Below, piece by piece: positions 10,393 through 22,255 of a DNA stretch of 64,000 nucleotides; the stretch's first letter is position 1; the number at the start of each line of letters is the position of its first letter. The stretch lies in contig JAPXFQ010000337.1 of the NCBI GenBank assembly GCA_028564705.1, forward strand, positions 248,001 to 312,000. The letters run 5' to 3'. Made by a program: the position numbers and the translations under genes. The notes under the pieces are model-generated. The model was not told the origin of the DNA, did not search any database, and saw only the letters and a program-made list of their open reading frames with translations. This DNA is from Apricaphanius iberus (Eukaryota; Chordata; Actinopteri; Cyprinodontiformes; Aphaniidae).

Positions 10393-13300
10393 GTCATATC
10401 TCATGTTGTAAATTTGCCTTTATAGTAGTTTCTTGTTCTTATTTTTGATTTTTAAATTTTTACCTTTGTGTAAAACTGCCGTTCGCTGCCCATATACCTG
10501 CATTTCCACATGAAGGACAGTATATGATATTTCTATTACAAATCTGTATCCCATCCCTTCTACATAATTTCACCAGACACTGTAACTTAATGTCAGTAGA
10601 CCTCTTTTAAACAAATTTGTTGTGTTGAAGGCAGGATCTGTATCAGTATGCATAAGACAGTCGTGAAATTGAAACTTTAATTACATTCAAACCTAAACAA
10701 CACACTAACATCCACCTGAGGTTCTGATTGTGGTCAGACATGACTAAATATTCACCAAACCTGCCTTAATGACATCCCCTTAGACCAGCCTGAGAGGGTG
10801 GTTTGGGACACTTGTATTTGTATCAGACTGAATTAAAACAATTTACCCTGTGACTTATTAAAAGATCATTATTCATTAAATGTCAAATTGTGGTGTGGGC
10901 AAAATTTATAAAAAATAATTAGCATATTACCTACATTTCTCTGTATGTAGAATGTCCTGGCAGTTCTGCACAGTGCAATGACACAGTATCGGTAGTCATC
11001 CAATGTTTTTTCTGCAGTGCTGATATGGTTTAAGATAATTAGTGTTGGAGAGCTGATGTTCAGTTTATAAACTCTGACATTATTTGTTCTTCCTCAATCC
11101 TCTCTCACATCTACAAAGCTACACTAAGTTCACCAAAAGTGGATGTGATTCAGCTAAATGTCTTCCAGATATCTTAATGTCAACATTGATTTGATACATC
11201 TGTGATATATCAGAAACAACAGCAGAACTGTTGTTAAGCTGTTCTACATATATCTGAGCTATTAAAGATTTATGTTAATACCAAGTGTGAGCAGGTCCTT
11301 TGTGGTAGGAACTTCACCTTCCAAGTAAAACAAGATAGGCAAAAGATGTAGCTGTTTTGATTTGTATTCGGTAAATCCCGAAAACATCAGAAAATAATTA
11401 GCTATCACATATAAGGCTGATCATATGAAAAACATATTTAAGCTGTTAAAATCAATTTTTTTAAGAATAAACAACATGTGTATGCATTTTTCTGACCTTT
11501 TTATGGAACTTTTGGATCTGAATTATTATTCCCCTTCTGAATGACCCTTATAAGTGGCTGTTGATGCTGATTCACTGAAGCTGGGACGAGTCCTAATCTG
11601 AAGGAGATTGGATTGGCTCCTCGTCAGAGAAGGGAGATTAGATCGGGAGCAACATGGGAAAAACTGTGTCTAGAACTCAGAAGACAATGTGTGTGCATCT
11701 GATGGACCAAGAACCTCTGCTTATCTGCTTGACACTGGACATCTACGGGAGAATTCTGACTTCTGGACAGCTGAGCTTCGTTCCGCAATCAATACAGTCA
11801 GCAAAGACGCATGCTGCCTCCTTGGGAGACCTGAGTTGGGGCAAAGAGATTGGTTACTAAAAGACTAAGACTGTGATAGTGTTTATGTATTTAAGGTGTA
11901 ATTTAGGGAGGGTGAGGTAGAAAATGTAAATGGGAAATGGGATAAGCTTGTTTCCTCAATGATTCTGGCCAGAGCATATTTTTTTTGTAATAAATACTTT
12001 AAAATACTTTCCAGGATTTTGTCTCACCTTTATTTTTTCTAACCCTGAGTTAAATTTCACCTTGTTCATGCATGTTGTTTAAATCGGTTCAAACCTTTGA
12101 TGAAGAGGAGAACATTTTGTGGTGGAAAAAATGCTTGTGGCTTAATGTCAGGACACTTTATTCAGCTTTCTCATGCTTTGTTATGAATCCTAAACCCAAA
12201 CATTTAAGTGTTATAGATATAAATAACTCAAGCCAACTGAAATGTTCAGTTAATACGAGTAAGGTCCAACTGAAAAAAAAATGTCACAACAAAAGCTCTG
12301 AAACCTCTTTATAGGGCTTATAGAGCTTTATAAAAAGTCACAGTCACAGATTCTGCACATAAAAGTTTAAGAAATATTGCTATATATCCATCTGTTACAC
12401 TATGAGTACTTTTTCCTGATGCTGTTCGGTTTGAAGCTGTTTTGTTGATGCAGTTTTGTCTGAGGCCATTTCGTCTGAGGGCATTTCATCTGAAGGTTGA
12501 CAAATGTTCTAGCTTAGGTCTTCTGATGTCTAGAGCTGTTTTTCCTGAGTTCTGATAGAGGTATTCCTGATACTTGAGAATGTCCTAAAACATACGCCGG
12601 ACAGCAGGGGGAGGGAGGTGACGGGCCAGTTTGATGGATGGCTCTGGACCCAACCATCTTGAATGGATCGCACAAGACAATTGGATGACTTTTTTTCAAA
12701 ATTGTCCACCTCAGAGGCAATTACACTTCTTTTTTTTACACAATTACACAACTAATTTATTGGTTGCTTTCAGTATGTGACGAGCCTTTTAAGCAAAAAT
12801 TTAAAAACTGTTTCACAAAACAATCACTTACGCCCCAAATTTAACCAAAGACAGCAACAACAACATATAACTAATAGTCAAGAAGCTGAACACCACTTTT
12901 CTCACTACTGTTCTTGAGATCAGCCTGGTTGTCACAGTTAATATAGGAAACATGTCACTGACAGAGTTGTAGCTACTCAAGTGCCTATTGCAATAGAATG
13001 GCTAACGCTACAGTCTGCACTTTTTTTCTACACCAGGTAACTCAACTAAATGTCAGACTGAGACTTCATATCAAGATTATGTCATACAAGGAATGACAGT
13101 TGGCTGCATGGAACTATGGAACAAAGCTATCATTGCTGCAGGGAAGCTGCAGGTAGTGAGTTTAGAGAAGGGGCAGTCTTATCTGCAATGTGTCAGCTGC
13201 CACTAAGAATGACCAATGCATCAGCAGCTGTATGACAGAAAACCTCTATAAATAACCGCCCGAATAAAACTCTGCTTGTGGGCATCTAAAACATGGTACC

Positions 13301-13761
13301 ATTATTATTTATTTTTTTTTTGGCCTGATACATTCAGAGTTTTGTCGAGGTTGAAGCAAAAACTGTAGAATACTAAGAAAATTGACACCGACTTTAAACA
13401 TGGCAAAAACAAATCCCATGGTGAAGCAATTCTGCAAATAGACGCATCACTGCAGAAAAACCATGGTAGGTTGAACTTTACACAAACCACATTAAAGTGG
13501 AATTGATTCCCACACATTTATTCAATTTTCTACAATGTGTTCTGCGTGTTTCCAGCTGTCTTGGCTCCCAGAGATCCTGTTGTGACTATTTCGTTGTTCC
13601 ACACTAACAAGGCTTTAAGAGAGTACAAGCCACTCAAGCTTGAGAGAATTTACATGGCTGCATTGCATGAAGTCGCTACCCCTGCCTACTGAGTGTCTTG
13701 AGTCTTCGAGTTTATCATTCCAGCACTTTAACTTACCACTGCCATTGGAGGAAGGGTTTTA
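10393..13761. other. Non-coding stretch, no gene seen
   Basis: No frame above about 80 codons and no domain motif. A short degenerate series built on 'ctgatg..tgtt / tctgagg.catttc' lies at 12415-12500. Nothing else recognised. Confidence 0.55.
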
Positions 13762-14253
13762 CAGTACCTAGCAAACGTATTCAAATGCCTGAAAATTGCC
13801 ACAGTTTTTGCAGCCTGTAAGAGTTTGTCTTCCTAAATTGCTCCATATTTAGCTCCATTCATGTCCATCTCTCCATTAACTCTAAGCAGTTTCCCCGTCC
13901 CTGCTGTATAAAAGCATTAGGTTAGTGTTTTCCTTGCAGATAATTCAATTTTTGTCTCACTTATGTTTCTCATGTTAGCCTTTAATGATTTTATTTTAAC
14001 AAGGCTTTCTTCCTTCAAAATCTTTCATGGAAGATCCATGACCAATAATTATCCTGTTCCTAGATTTCCAAACATGAGCTGTAGATTTCTGCAGCTCCTC
14101 CAGAGTTACCATGTGTCATTAATAAATTGGAATATCTTTTATAACCTAACCCTGCTTTAAACTTCACATCTTAAAACACTGTGGAGTTTGTGGATTTTAA
14201 GAGTCAAAACTACAAACATTTCAAGGGATGTTAATACTTTTTATAAACACCAT
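13762..14253 (-). mobile_element. Internally deleted Tc1/mariner-like element
   Basis: The left border 'acagtacctagcaaacgtat' and the right border 'tttcaagggatgttaatact' resemble the paired ends of a common fish Tc1-like family. Between them the minus strand carries transposase landmarks in order: 'tgcagctcctccagagttac' and 'ttataacctaaccctgcttt' are the clearest. At about 490 bp, versus about 1.6 kb for a full element, most of the gene is gone and no frame is open. Confidence 0.65.
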
Positions 14254-15093
14254 ATGCACGAGAACAGTTTTTAACCTATTTGGATACAAGAGATGGCATT
14301 TCTCTGCATTCTCTGCTTTTTGAACATAAGCTTGGTATCAAGGATTTCAGCTCAGGCTGCACAGTAATGTTCAACTCCTATTTTATTTGTAAGGATGAAA
14401 ATATCATTTGCCAGTATTATTAGATAGCCTGGGAGCTTGCCTCTAGTGGAGTAAACACTATGGCTGCTTTGATAAACCATGAATCCTTCATTTCACTTTG
14501 TATTTCTGGGCTGAAGCCGAAACTCATCCGCAAGAAATCTGCTGTGCAGTTCACAGGAAGATTGGTTTGGCTTTGCTGCTTTTTGAAAGCACTGAAGCTA
14601 AACCTTCGGTCTGCATGTTAAATGCAAACACTCTGTCCTCCGGGGAGGTCTCTTAGCTCTTAATAGGCATTTTGTTTGGAATTTCAATTTGCTGCAAGGG
14701 GAAAAAACGTCATTCTTTTGAATAATATGAACACATACAGAAGGGAGGTCGCTCCTTTCTCCAGTTGGTCTGGCAACACAGGGCCAGCACTGAGGTCAAA
14801 ACTCCAGTAGTGTTGTGATACATGTGGTTGTGTGTATGTGAACTGTCTCCATTGGGTTCAGTATAAGTTCTCAGTTATATTAGAAAAATAAGATACAACT
14901 TTGATACATTTTGATCTGGTAGATTTTAGTACTATAACCACTTTTTGCATTATTTTTAAGGGAATCCAAAAGGAAAATAGTGACATAAATATGCCAGTGC
15001 CTGGCGTCTGGTGAGTGTTTCCTTTCACATCTACGAATGTGTTATTTCGCTTGCGTGTGTGTGTTTATTAACCTTCTGCCCCCGTCTCTGCAG
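14254..15093. other. Non-coding stretch
   Basis: No coding pattern. A consensus-like GTGAGTG donor lies at 15011, and a pyrimidine-rich tract ending CAG at 15091-15093 forms the acceptor of the candidate exon that follows. Confidence 0.5.
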
Positions 15094-15141
15094 AATATCT
15101 CACAGATCCCCAGAGTCTGACGCTGGGACACTTTACACACG
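15094..15141 (+). other. Candidate 48-bp host exon
   Basis: A polypyrimidine tract and CAG acceptor (15074-15093) precede the segment, and GTGAGC follows at 15142. The 48 bp equal 16 codons. One frame reads YLTDPQSLTLGHFTH with split codons at both ends; a second frame is also open, the third has a stop. I do not recognise the protein. Joining it to the segment before the donor at 15011 creates a stop in that segment's open frame, so the neighbouring exons would lie elsewhere. Chance pairing of good splice sites in 64 kb is quite possible. Confidence 0.3.
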
Positions 15142-18100
15142 GTGAGCTGATATCACATGACATGACATATGCAATACACACAAAAACCTGAACTCATACA
15201 CAGATGCAAAAAAGTGGTCGGTTAATGTAAGCTGAGGATGATAGGAATATTTATTTTTTCTTTTCAGGTTGAGCTACAGGGTGATTTTAATGTAAAAGAT
15301 GTATTAACAGTAACTCTGAGATGAATCAATGCACTGAGCGAACAACACCAAAAAAAAAACTTAAATGAACATTGAAAATCCCTTACAACTCGCGAGTGGT
15401 CTGACCTCTGTGGCGGCTGGCAGTTTTGAGCTCTACCACTTCAGCTTTATAACACCTTGAAATACATGAATGTGATTAGTAGGTGCGACTATTTGCAAAT
15501 ACAGAAAATAACATTCAGGAAAATTATGCTTAGGTCTACTATGAAGAATAAAAGGTGGGGTTGATATTGCCTTTGGGAGATGCACCAACACTGGATTCAG
15601 TTGCTAAGAGTAGGGAAGATTCAACCCCAATTTGATCACTTCCTGTAAGATTTTCTGTGGAGAATTTTCTGTGTCAAAATTTGCCAGCAGCTCCAAGTGC
15701 CTTTCCAACAGCACAGGCAAAAAAAATGTATATTGTGAAAGTTGCAGGTGGAAACTATAAGCACTTCTGACAGTTTGTCTTATCAGCCTAGTTGTACACA
15801 CATGTTGTAAAATATTTATTTGTTAACATCCTCATTTGTCTTTAATCAAGTAGGAAGGAATATTTATATTGTCCTGTAGTAGTTAAAACAAAAAGAAATA
15901 GTAAACTCCACTTTTGTCCGACTTAGCAGCAGAACAATCTCAACTCAGGAGTCAAACGATTTACAGCGCTGAGCTCCTACTTTTGAGACAATTTGAAAAC
16001 AATATCTATGACTTTAACTTGTTAGCTTACATGAAATGCTTTAAAGGTTATATGTATAAGGGGTTAAAAATCAAACATTCTCCAGTAAAATTACTGACTG
16101 TTGTCTGTTGTCAGTGGGTGGGGGCTACTGTGACAAAAGATTACCTGACAGATGCATTAAAGAGCAAATTGTGAAGACATGATGAAAGCTTTTCGATCTT
16201 GAACGAGGGCAAGAAAACTATTCTAGTGGATTCTGCGGATACATTTTCCAACTGGGAAAATGTATATAAATTTGTGTTTGGGACTTAATGGACGTTAATC
16301 ATATCCAGTTTGGTGTTGACTGGAGAACGAATGAGTAATTTAGAGCCAGCTTTATTGAAACAGCATGAATACTAAATTCACCACTCTGCCACATTAGCAA
16401 CCTCCAGCAAACAGTTACAGTTTTTCAAACCTAGCAAAGTTAACTTGTTTTCTGTTGTGAGACAGTTTGAAACTTAAATAATTTAGAGTAGGTATATGAA
16501 TATATATTTAGGGCTACGTTATTACTAATTATGTCCGGTTTGGTACTGGTGCAAATCGCATTATTTGTACGGACATTAGAGCTATTTCTAAGTTCAGCCA
16601 AAACCAGTTGGACCAGTCAAGAACCCCAACTCTGTATCAGTCATCTACTGCAGTCTAAAGTTGGTCAGATCGAGAGGTTCAGTGATAGGTGGCAAGATGT
16701 CTGACATCATACTTCCTGTTCTCTGGACGTAGCTATTCTTAAATCATTATATCATCAAGTGTTTCTGTTGGGTACAAGCATGGCATGACTCAAAGCCCAT
16801 TTTTTGTGAAAGTTTGAGGCCTAGCCACACCTCTACCATTTCACAAAAACAGAGGCTTGGATAAAAAATAAAAAATAAAAGCTAGCACAAAAGAATACAG
16901 ACCAACACTGAAACCGAATCGTCAAAATCGCTAGGAGAATGGTAAAATATGAGGAAAAGACATGGCAGAAAAGGCATCAAAATGACAATTTTATAAAAAT
17001 AACAAAAACCAAGCTTCTTTTTTGTGTATCTTTGTTTGTTTTTTGGATTTGGCAACAATAATGTTTTTTGTATGTTTTGGAAGAGTTATAGATAAGCTAG
17101 ATGTAAACCTCTGTAGAGTTTTTTTTATAGACAAACTAACTGAAGACAAAAGAGGACCAAAGCGTCTTTTGTTTTGTTTTTTCATCTATTTCATAAAAGC
17201 CCTATTGCTTATTCTTCATAAATATTTTTCATGTTTTCGGTATTGTTAAATTTTCTTTAATTAGTTCTAAAACAACTTCACTTTTTCTTGTGTGTGTCTG
17301 TGTGCAGGTGTTGGGGAAGCTCTTTTCATCTACAAATTTTCAGCAAGATGGGGAAGAGAAAAGACAACTCTTTCTGAAGCACAGCAATCAACGGCCTTTC
17401 AGTCGACTTCTGTCTCTGTTTTAATTTACCCCCAAAACACATCTGTGCTCACACTGAACCCACCAGGATATGCGCACTCAGATCTCTTTGTGCATACACA
17501 AATGCTTCCTGACAGGTATGCATGTGGGTGTGCACACTGAAATAAAAACAGTCCTGAAATACGAGTCTGCTGGAAGTGGAGCAATCAAGGAAAGAAACAA
17601 TGCAAACAGATGGAGTTGTTTCCAACCCGTATCCAGACACAACAACTCACACGCAGTTTCAAAGGTTTCTATCAAAGCTTCTAATAGCAGCACACTCTAC
17701 CATCAACAAGGCAGATGGTCTTCAACTGTTTTGTGTCTTAGGCTAGCAAGCAAAATATCATGTGTGTGACCACCCACATTGTTTCACTACATAGTTTATT
17801 ATTCATACACCTGTTTTTAGTGAAGATTCTTTGAGGAAAGTGAAAGGATCTTTGAGAATTAGTTTCTATATGAATGAGCTCATTACCTTAATGAAACTTC
17901 CTAGCATTAACTTTATTTTCAAACTCAAAACTTTATTTGTTTTATGTGTGCACAAGTCTTGGCTTTTGTGAAGCCAAACAACACTGTCACATTCAAAGTA
18001 GTGTTTATGCAGCTTGTTTTTTTTGTTTTTTTTAAAGAAACCTGTTTTGAGTCCAAACCAGGAACGCACAATTCTACTCCTTGAGGGTTAATATGCTGCA

Positions 18101-18370
18101 TGTTTTAGATGTTTATTAGTTGGTTACTCACTGGGCATCAAACCCTCTGTGGCCCTGTGTTTAAAAAGTAATTTCTCATATTTGAAACTGAAAATAACTG
18201 ATAAGTACAACTTTTTTTAAAAGCAATGTCAATTCTACAAGCCACACCCAAACAACAAAAAAGCAGTTTAATTGGATCTTGTCTGATATTATGGAACAGA
18301 ATAAAATAACTCAAAAGCAAATTATTATTCCTAGCAATTCTGGATTTGGAATTCTAAACCAGATGAGAAA
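15142..18370. other. Non-coding stretch, no gene seen
   Basis: Short overlapping frames only, the longest 99 codons near 17470-17769, with no recognisable motif. Confidence 0.5.
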
Positions 18371-18815
18371 CAATCATTGATCATCATCTTTCAGTCTGAG
18401 AAGCTTTAAAAAGCCATTTCAGGCTTTGGAACTCCAGTGAGCCTTAGATAGAGAAATTATACATAAATGGAAAAACATAGAACAGTGGGGAACATTACAA
18501 GGAGTGGATTGGCTACTGAAATTGCTCCAAGAGTACATCAACAAGGTCACAAGAGAATCCATAGCATTTCAAGCATGCAGGCCACACTTGCCTCAGTTTA
18601 GGTTAGTGTTGATGATACAACAGTCAGAAAAACCACTGGGCCAAAATGGCATCCGTGGAAGAGTTTAACATTTCTAAAAAGAAACGAACATGCATACATT
18701 TGCCAAAAATATTCTAATGTTTCACAAGACTTTTGCAAAAACATTTATTGGACTGATGAGACAAAAGCTAAACTCTAAAGGTGTATGTCTTGTTACAACC
18801 AGTGCTGTCTCAGCC
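18371..18815 (+). mobile_element. Tc1/mariner-like transposase gene fragment
   Basis: Plus-strand landmarks of a fish Tc1-like transposase gene appear in order: 'aaagccatttcaggctttgg', 'acatagaacagtgggga', 'ctccaagagtacatcaac', 'gccacacttgcctcagttta', 'caagacttttgcaaaaac' and 'tggactgatgagacaaaagc'. The last corresponds to the conserved WTDET block near the second catalytic Asp. Many substitutions and indels break the frame. Neither inverted repeat was identified. Confidence 0.65.
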
Positions 18816-19226
18816 ATCCCATGTTAAAAACAGCATTCCTCATAGTCCTCTGCCTCATTCTCTGTTCACAGCAGTTGCTGTTGCAGTAGTGTTAATGTGG
18901 CACATTTGCAATAGGGCCTACATAACAGAGCAATACTAAAACCGCTACAGTCTGCTGCCACTCCAAGTTTGTTTACATTTCACTTTACCGCAATTGTCCC
19001 ACACTGCACGAAGAAGTGCATCACCAACACACAGCTAACAGAGAAAGGGAGGTAAACATAATACAAAAAAAGCTTTGGTTCGTTTAAGAAGGAGCAATAT
19101 GAATACAAACTGCACCAGCCAGAAACAGCAACAATGTTGCAATTATTTGAAAAAGTTTCCTCTGTTTCAGATGTGTCATTTTGTAATTATATTTAGATAT
19201 ATGGATCAAGTCTTTCATTATACTCT
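18816..19226. other. Non-coding stretch
   Basis: Nothing recognisable. Confidence 0.5.
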
Positions 19227-19230
19227 TTAA

Positions 19231-19743
19231 AGTGACAGTGTGTAATTTTTGCAGTACATCTTTGAAAACAGGCATTAAAATATTACGAAATAATAATTAC
19301 ATAAAGCACATTAATTGTAAAATGTTGGCGATATTGTAAAATATGACTTTAAAAATCAGTTTTAAAATACATTGGCGTGGGTCCTCTTTTCAGGGGGGAG
19401 CCATATTAAACGCCATCTTTACTTGTACAAGAGCCGGGACGGACAAAGCGCACAGAACAAGCAGCTTGGTTTTTTGGGGGTTTTTTTTAAACACAACTTT
19501 GGTGACAACTATGTTTTGAGTCATGCTCTCACCGCCTGCTACAGGAAGTTTGAATCAGAAGCTAACGTGGAGCTCACACACCTGAGGCTAGTTACCTAAT
19601 CACGGAGTGAAATGGATGACCACACATATACTTCTCCTGGGCTTCCGTTGTTGTGTTTCTTACTCAAAGACACAGATACCGCATACTTGTGGTAGTTTAG
19701 GTATGCACTGCCCTCTACAGGCCGAAAATTACACACTGTGCCT
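19231..19743. mobile_element. TTAA-flanked MITE
   Basis: The left end AGTGACAGTGTGTAATTTT and the inverted right end AGGCACAGTGTGTAATTTT match at 17 of 19 positions. TTAA flanks both ends (19227-19230 and 19744-19747). The 513-bp interior includes a G/T homopolymer segment near 19470 and no transposase. A similar end appears at 29575. Confidence 0.6.
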
Positions 19744-19747
19744 TTAA

Positions 19748-21059
19748 AATTACAGGATTTATAAATAACTTTGTATCGTCTGTCTCATTTTAAATTTTAT
19801 GTTCGGGTGAAGTTACCTGAAATGAAATGGTCAATACACAAGCGAAATCCATGGAGAGACGGGTTTTTTTCATCGTGCTCCTCATTTTATAGTAGAAATC
19901 AATCTTTTCATGTCAGCTGGATCTTTTGGAATGCAAAAAAAGGTTTTGTCTTTAACTTGACCTCAGGGATTTGTGAACCCAGGTACACAACACGAGTCAA
20001 CCATTTTCGAGAAGCTGGAAAACTCTTGAATAGCCGGTTAGTCACTGTAGCTTGTTTACAGTTTTTCCTGCCAGTGTGACGTCATCTTCCGGAGCTCTAT
20101 AGAGCTGATCTGATATTCTGATCAGTTAATCAGTGGGTACTTGAGCAGCAGGTTTACATGGGTCAATTACTTGTTTACTCTTACTTGACAATGTTTTGGG
20201 ATGGTTACTTTTAATTTTTACCTCAACAAAAATATGAAGAAGTAGTAAGCTATTACTCTTAGAATTATTTCTATGTCACTCCCTGCCTTTGCGTTGCCAC
20301 CAGAAACAGATGGGATCGTCTGTGTTGTGCCTTTTTGACTGCACAATTCACTTTGATAAAAACAACAGAATGGGAAAGTTGGATACAATCCCATTGACTC
20401 GCTCCCTCTCAAGGAAATATAAGACTTCTTTGGAATGCAAGCTATCAGAAGAAGCGATTGAAATGATAATTAAACAGTCTGCAGCAAAAACTTCTTAACA
20501 GGTGAGCTACGGCGGCTAAGAAGCAAGCTAACACTGCGACTGCAAGCAACAGCAATGGGAGCCGGTGTTACACCAGAGCTGTGTATATAATGTAGGTTGT
20601 GTATGTATCCACTGTGTTGTTGGACAAATAATCCCTCTCTAGTTTCTGGTTGTAGGTTGTTTTTACTGGCTGTACTGCATTATCCCCACATGTCAGACAA
20701 GTCGTCTGTGTTGCTGCGGTCTGCCTAGCGTCATGTCAGCAAAGGTTGAGAGAAAGCGCAAATGTGCAAAATGATCAACAGGATCATAGTACTTAAGATA
20801 ACTTGACTTTTGTTTTGTTGTGTTGCCACTCTGTTTTTATAGAACTGTAGCACCTGCATTAATCGTTGGGATTTTTAATGCACATGTGCTGTTATTGTGT
20901 TTAAAGAACTTTGAACGTTACTCTACCATTTATCTTTTGTAATTGCCTGATTTGTATGGCTGTTAATCTGACCCATATCAATACATTTTTTTTTAAGTAT
21001 AATCCTTTTCTGAGATGTTGTTTTACATTTTTTTTGTCTTTCCCCGGTGCCCAACTTGT
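19748..21059. other. Non-coding stretch with a weak zinc-finger-like fragment
   Basis: Mostly featureless. Plus-strand frame 20289-20498 contains LCLFDCTIHFDKNNRMGKL followed by DTIP, spaced like the start of a THAP-type zinc finger (C-x3-C then FDKN). The downstream Cys/His pair and AVPTIF-like end are not visible, so this is a weak resemblance. Confidence 0.35.
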
Positions 21060-21262
21060 TTAACGAAAAGACTAAAACTAAAACTGAAACTAATAAAAAC
21101 TAAACCAAAACTAAGCATTTTCAAAAAACTAAAACTAAACTAAACTACCTAACAAATGTTAAAAACTAACTAAAACTAAATTGAATTTGAAATCTTATGT
21201 CAAAACTCAATAAAAAATAAAACAAATGAAAATTTAAAAACTAAACTAAAAACCTCTGGTCA
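21060..21262 (+). repeat. Low-complexity (AAACTA)n-like tract
   Basis: About 200 bp of degenerate AAACTAAAACTAAA repeats with almost no G. Confidence 0.85.
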
Positions 21263-21819
21263 GAACTTAAAAATATGCCAAAATATTTGCAAATGTTGCA
21301 TAATTAAGAGCAGCAGAGATGTTTCTGCAGGTGAATTTGTGAATCAAGAATGGAGAAAAAATTTTAACCAGGGACTGTGGAAGAAGTCTAGTTTTTGTAA
21401 AACAATCTCTGGATTAAATGAATGTCAGCTCTGAATTGCAACATTCCAAGTAAATAAAATGGAAATAATTCACATGCATTTTAGAGAAATAGGATGAAAC
21501 AGCTGAAATAAAAATCTCTTTCAAAAAGTTATTGCCTTATACGCAATGGTTTTAACTTACATCCTGAATCAAACGATGTGTCCAAATAGTAATGAAATAT
21601 GTATTCATAAAATGAGCAGAAACAGCTTTGCAGATTATAGAACTCAGCAAAGGTGTGACGCACCTGCAGCCTACCGTTCACAAAGACCTCCTGTAAAAGA
21701 AGGTGCCTCACTCACGTGCTGTGTCACTCACGAGCAAAGGACTAGCCGTTTGGGAAAGCATATCAATCTCCAGACGGCCCTTGGAGTGAGGGCTGTCTAT
21801 GGGATGTGGCAAGACCATA
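21263..21819. other. Non-coding stretch
   Basis: No recognisable element. A 125-codon frame starting at 21546 runs into the Tc1 remnant and has no protein pattern of its own. Confidence 0.5.
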
Positions 21820-22180
21820 GAGTGGGGCAAAAAAGTATTTGGCAGCAACCAATGGTGTATACTGTCCCAAATAAAAGAAGAGAGAGGTCTGTAATCTTTA
21901 TCATATGTACACTTCAACTGTAAAAGACAAAAGAGACAAGAACTGGCACCACATTAAAAAAGGTAACATAGTACATCATTGTGGATCAAAATCCTCAAGT
22001 GCTTGAAAGGTCCGCTGCTTAAACCAGCAAATGTCCAGGCCTGTCTAAAGTTTACAAGTGACCATCTGATCCAGAGTAGGATTGGGAAAAGGCCATGTGG
22101 ACATATGAGACCAAAATAGAACTCTTTGGTACAAACACCTTGTTGGTAGGGAGACCTCAATCTTGCTCAGTGCTGCTTTT
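21820..22180 (+). mobile_element. Tc1/mariner-like element with internal deletion
   Basis: The outer segment 'ggggcaaaaaagtatttgg' with 'agagaggtctgtaatcttta' and 'gtacacttcaactgt' (21820-21922) is the terminal region of a fish Tc1-like family. From about 21975 the sequence jumps to mid-transposase landmarks: 'aatgtccaggcctgtct', 'tgagaccaaaatagaact' and 'ctttggtacaaac'. The first half of the gene is missing, and the 3' half stops at the adjoining LINE. Confidence 0.6.
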
Positions 22181-22255
22181 ATTTTATTCCCTAATTACTC
22201 AAAGTTCCTTGAATTGCCGCATTGTCAAAAGTGTCCATCGGAATGGATCACAAGA

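Noticed and set aside
14953..15010. Upstream exon partner for the 48-bp candidate exon
   Set aside because: Its only open frame forms TGA when joined to 15094, and the acceptor AAG at its start is weak.
17292..17540. Possible exon after a TGTGTGCAG acceptor
   Set aside because: No matching donor, no recognisable protein, and the tract before it is a simple TG repeat.
21060..21262. Repeat array resembling a CRISPR or satellite
   Set aside because: No unique spacers and no fixed unit; it is low-complexity AAACTA sequence in a eukaryotic genome.
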